NCBI RefSeq assembly: GCF_000315625.1
Contig: NW_005434657.1
Coordinates: 411,319 to 475,318 of the forward strand
Direction of reading: 5' to 3'
DNA length: 64,000 nt
Source: Guillardia theta CCMP2712
Taxonomy: Eukaryota; Cryptophyceae; Pyrenomonadales; Geminigeraceae
Shown: positions 63,721-64,000 of the stretch, piece by piece
Layout of the letters: every line of letters starts with the position of its first letter
How positions within the stretch are numbered: the first letter of the stretch is position 1
Program-made: the position numbers and the translations under genes
Notes under the pieces: model-generated
Told to the model about the DNA's origin: nothing
Database searches by the model: none
Seen by the model: only the letters and a program-made list of their open reading frames with translations

Positions 63721-64000
63721 CTGAGACGGCGAGGCCGAGAGACCATCCAGCGCTGCCGTTTCCTTGTTCGCCAAGCGACCCGCCAGCCACCAAAGAAAGC
63801 GCAACCGGCATCATCCTGCAGGAGTCCATCAGTGCTCAGCGGCTGGCGATGATGGGAAGAAAGGCCTTTGGCTGGACGTGCTGAGCAGATGCGTTACCCG
63901 GTATCCCAAAATCCCCTACGATCTTCAGGGCCATGTTGGGAAACGTTTTTTGCCTGGTCAGTGCCGGGAACGCCTTGCACGTGGACGCGGCATCTCACAC

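Overview
The window is nuclear DNA of a unicellular eukaryote. Genes carry many GT-AG introns, often only 44-61 nt, that interrupt conserved domains. There are spliceosomal (SmD1) and cytosolic ribosomal (RPL12) proteins, and no operons or bacterial-style spacing. A dioxygenase begins with a signal peptide followed by a Phe-led, Arg/Ser/Thr-rich stretch, which resembles the bipartite plastid-targeting leader of algae with a red-derived secondary plastid. RWP-RK proteins, short introns and abundant GGA/CTC microsatellites would fit a cryptophyte such as Guillardia, but this is inference; the species cannot be proven from the sequence.

Layout. 0-4 kb holds no convincing gene, but a GC-rich repeat block and a long TACCC-rich block. 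4.2-6.2 kb: phytanoyl-CoA dioxygenase-like gene (+). 6.7-8.35 kb: METTL21-type methyltransferase (-). 9.2-11.0 kb: RCE1 CAAX protease (+). 11.4-11.85 kb: SmD1 (-). 13.2-14.4 kb: an unidentified gene (+). 15.3-22.05 kb: a complete five-domain AROM shikimate-pathway gene (+, 15 exons, 1527 aa). 22.5-25.6 kb: RCC1-repeat protein (-). 26.4-27.1 kb: a diverged RWP-RK gene (-). 27-32 kb: mostly repeats. 32.4-34.6 kb: O-fucosyltransferase-like gene (+). 34.9-39.8 kb: an unusual copine-C2 / PH / voltage-gated channel fusion (-). 41.0-42.6 kb: SLC35F5-like transporter (-). 43.6-44.9 kb: RPL12 (+). 45.9-50.7 kb: ankyrin plus TBC Rab-GAP gene (-). 53.85-56.7 kb: PCIF1/CAPAM-like cap m6Am methyltransferase with a WW domain (+). 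51.8-52.4, 58.1-58.6, 59.5-60.1 and 62.5-63.0 kb: four closely related RWP-RK genes (-).

The most interesting signal is at the repeat level. The RWP-RK genes share one exact architecture: a 45-codon exon 1, a 58-61 nt intron at the same codon inside the RWP-RK domain, and a conserved C-terminal Trp motif. Every copy lies between two kinds of dispersed non-coding block: very GC-rich blocks with CCGGGCCGG, TGACTCAG, ACCGTACGGT and TCAAAGTTAA motifs, and TACCC/CCACCC-rich blocks. This suggests a multiplying RWP-RK gene linked to, or carried by, an undescribed composite repeat. Two sequencing gaps (37631-37730 and 57870-58051) lie in GAG/CTC microsatellites and cut the channel gene and one RWP-RK copy.
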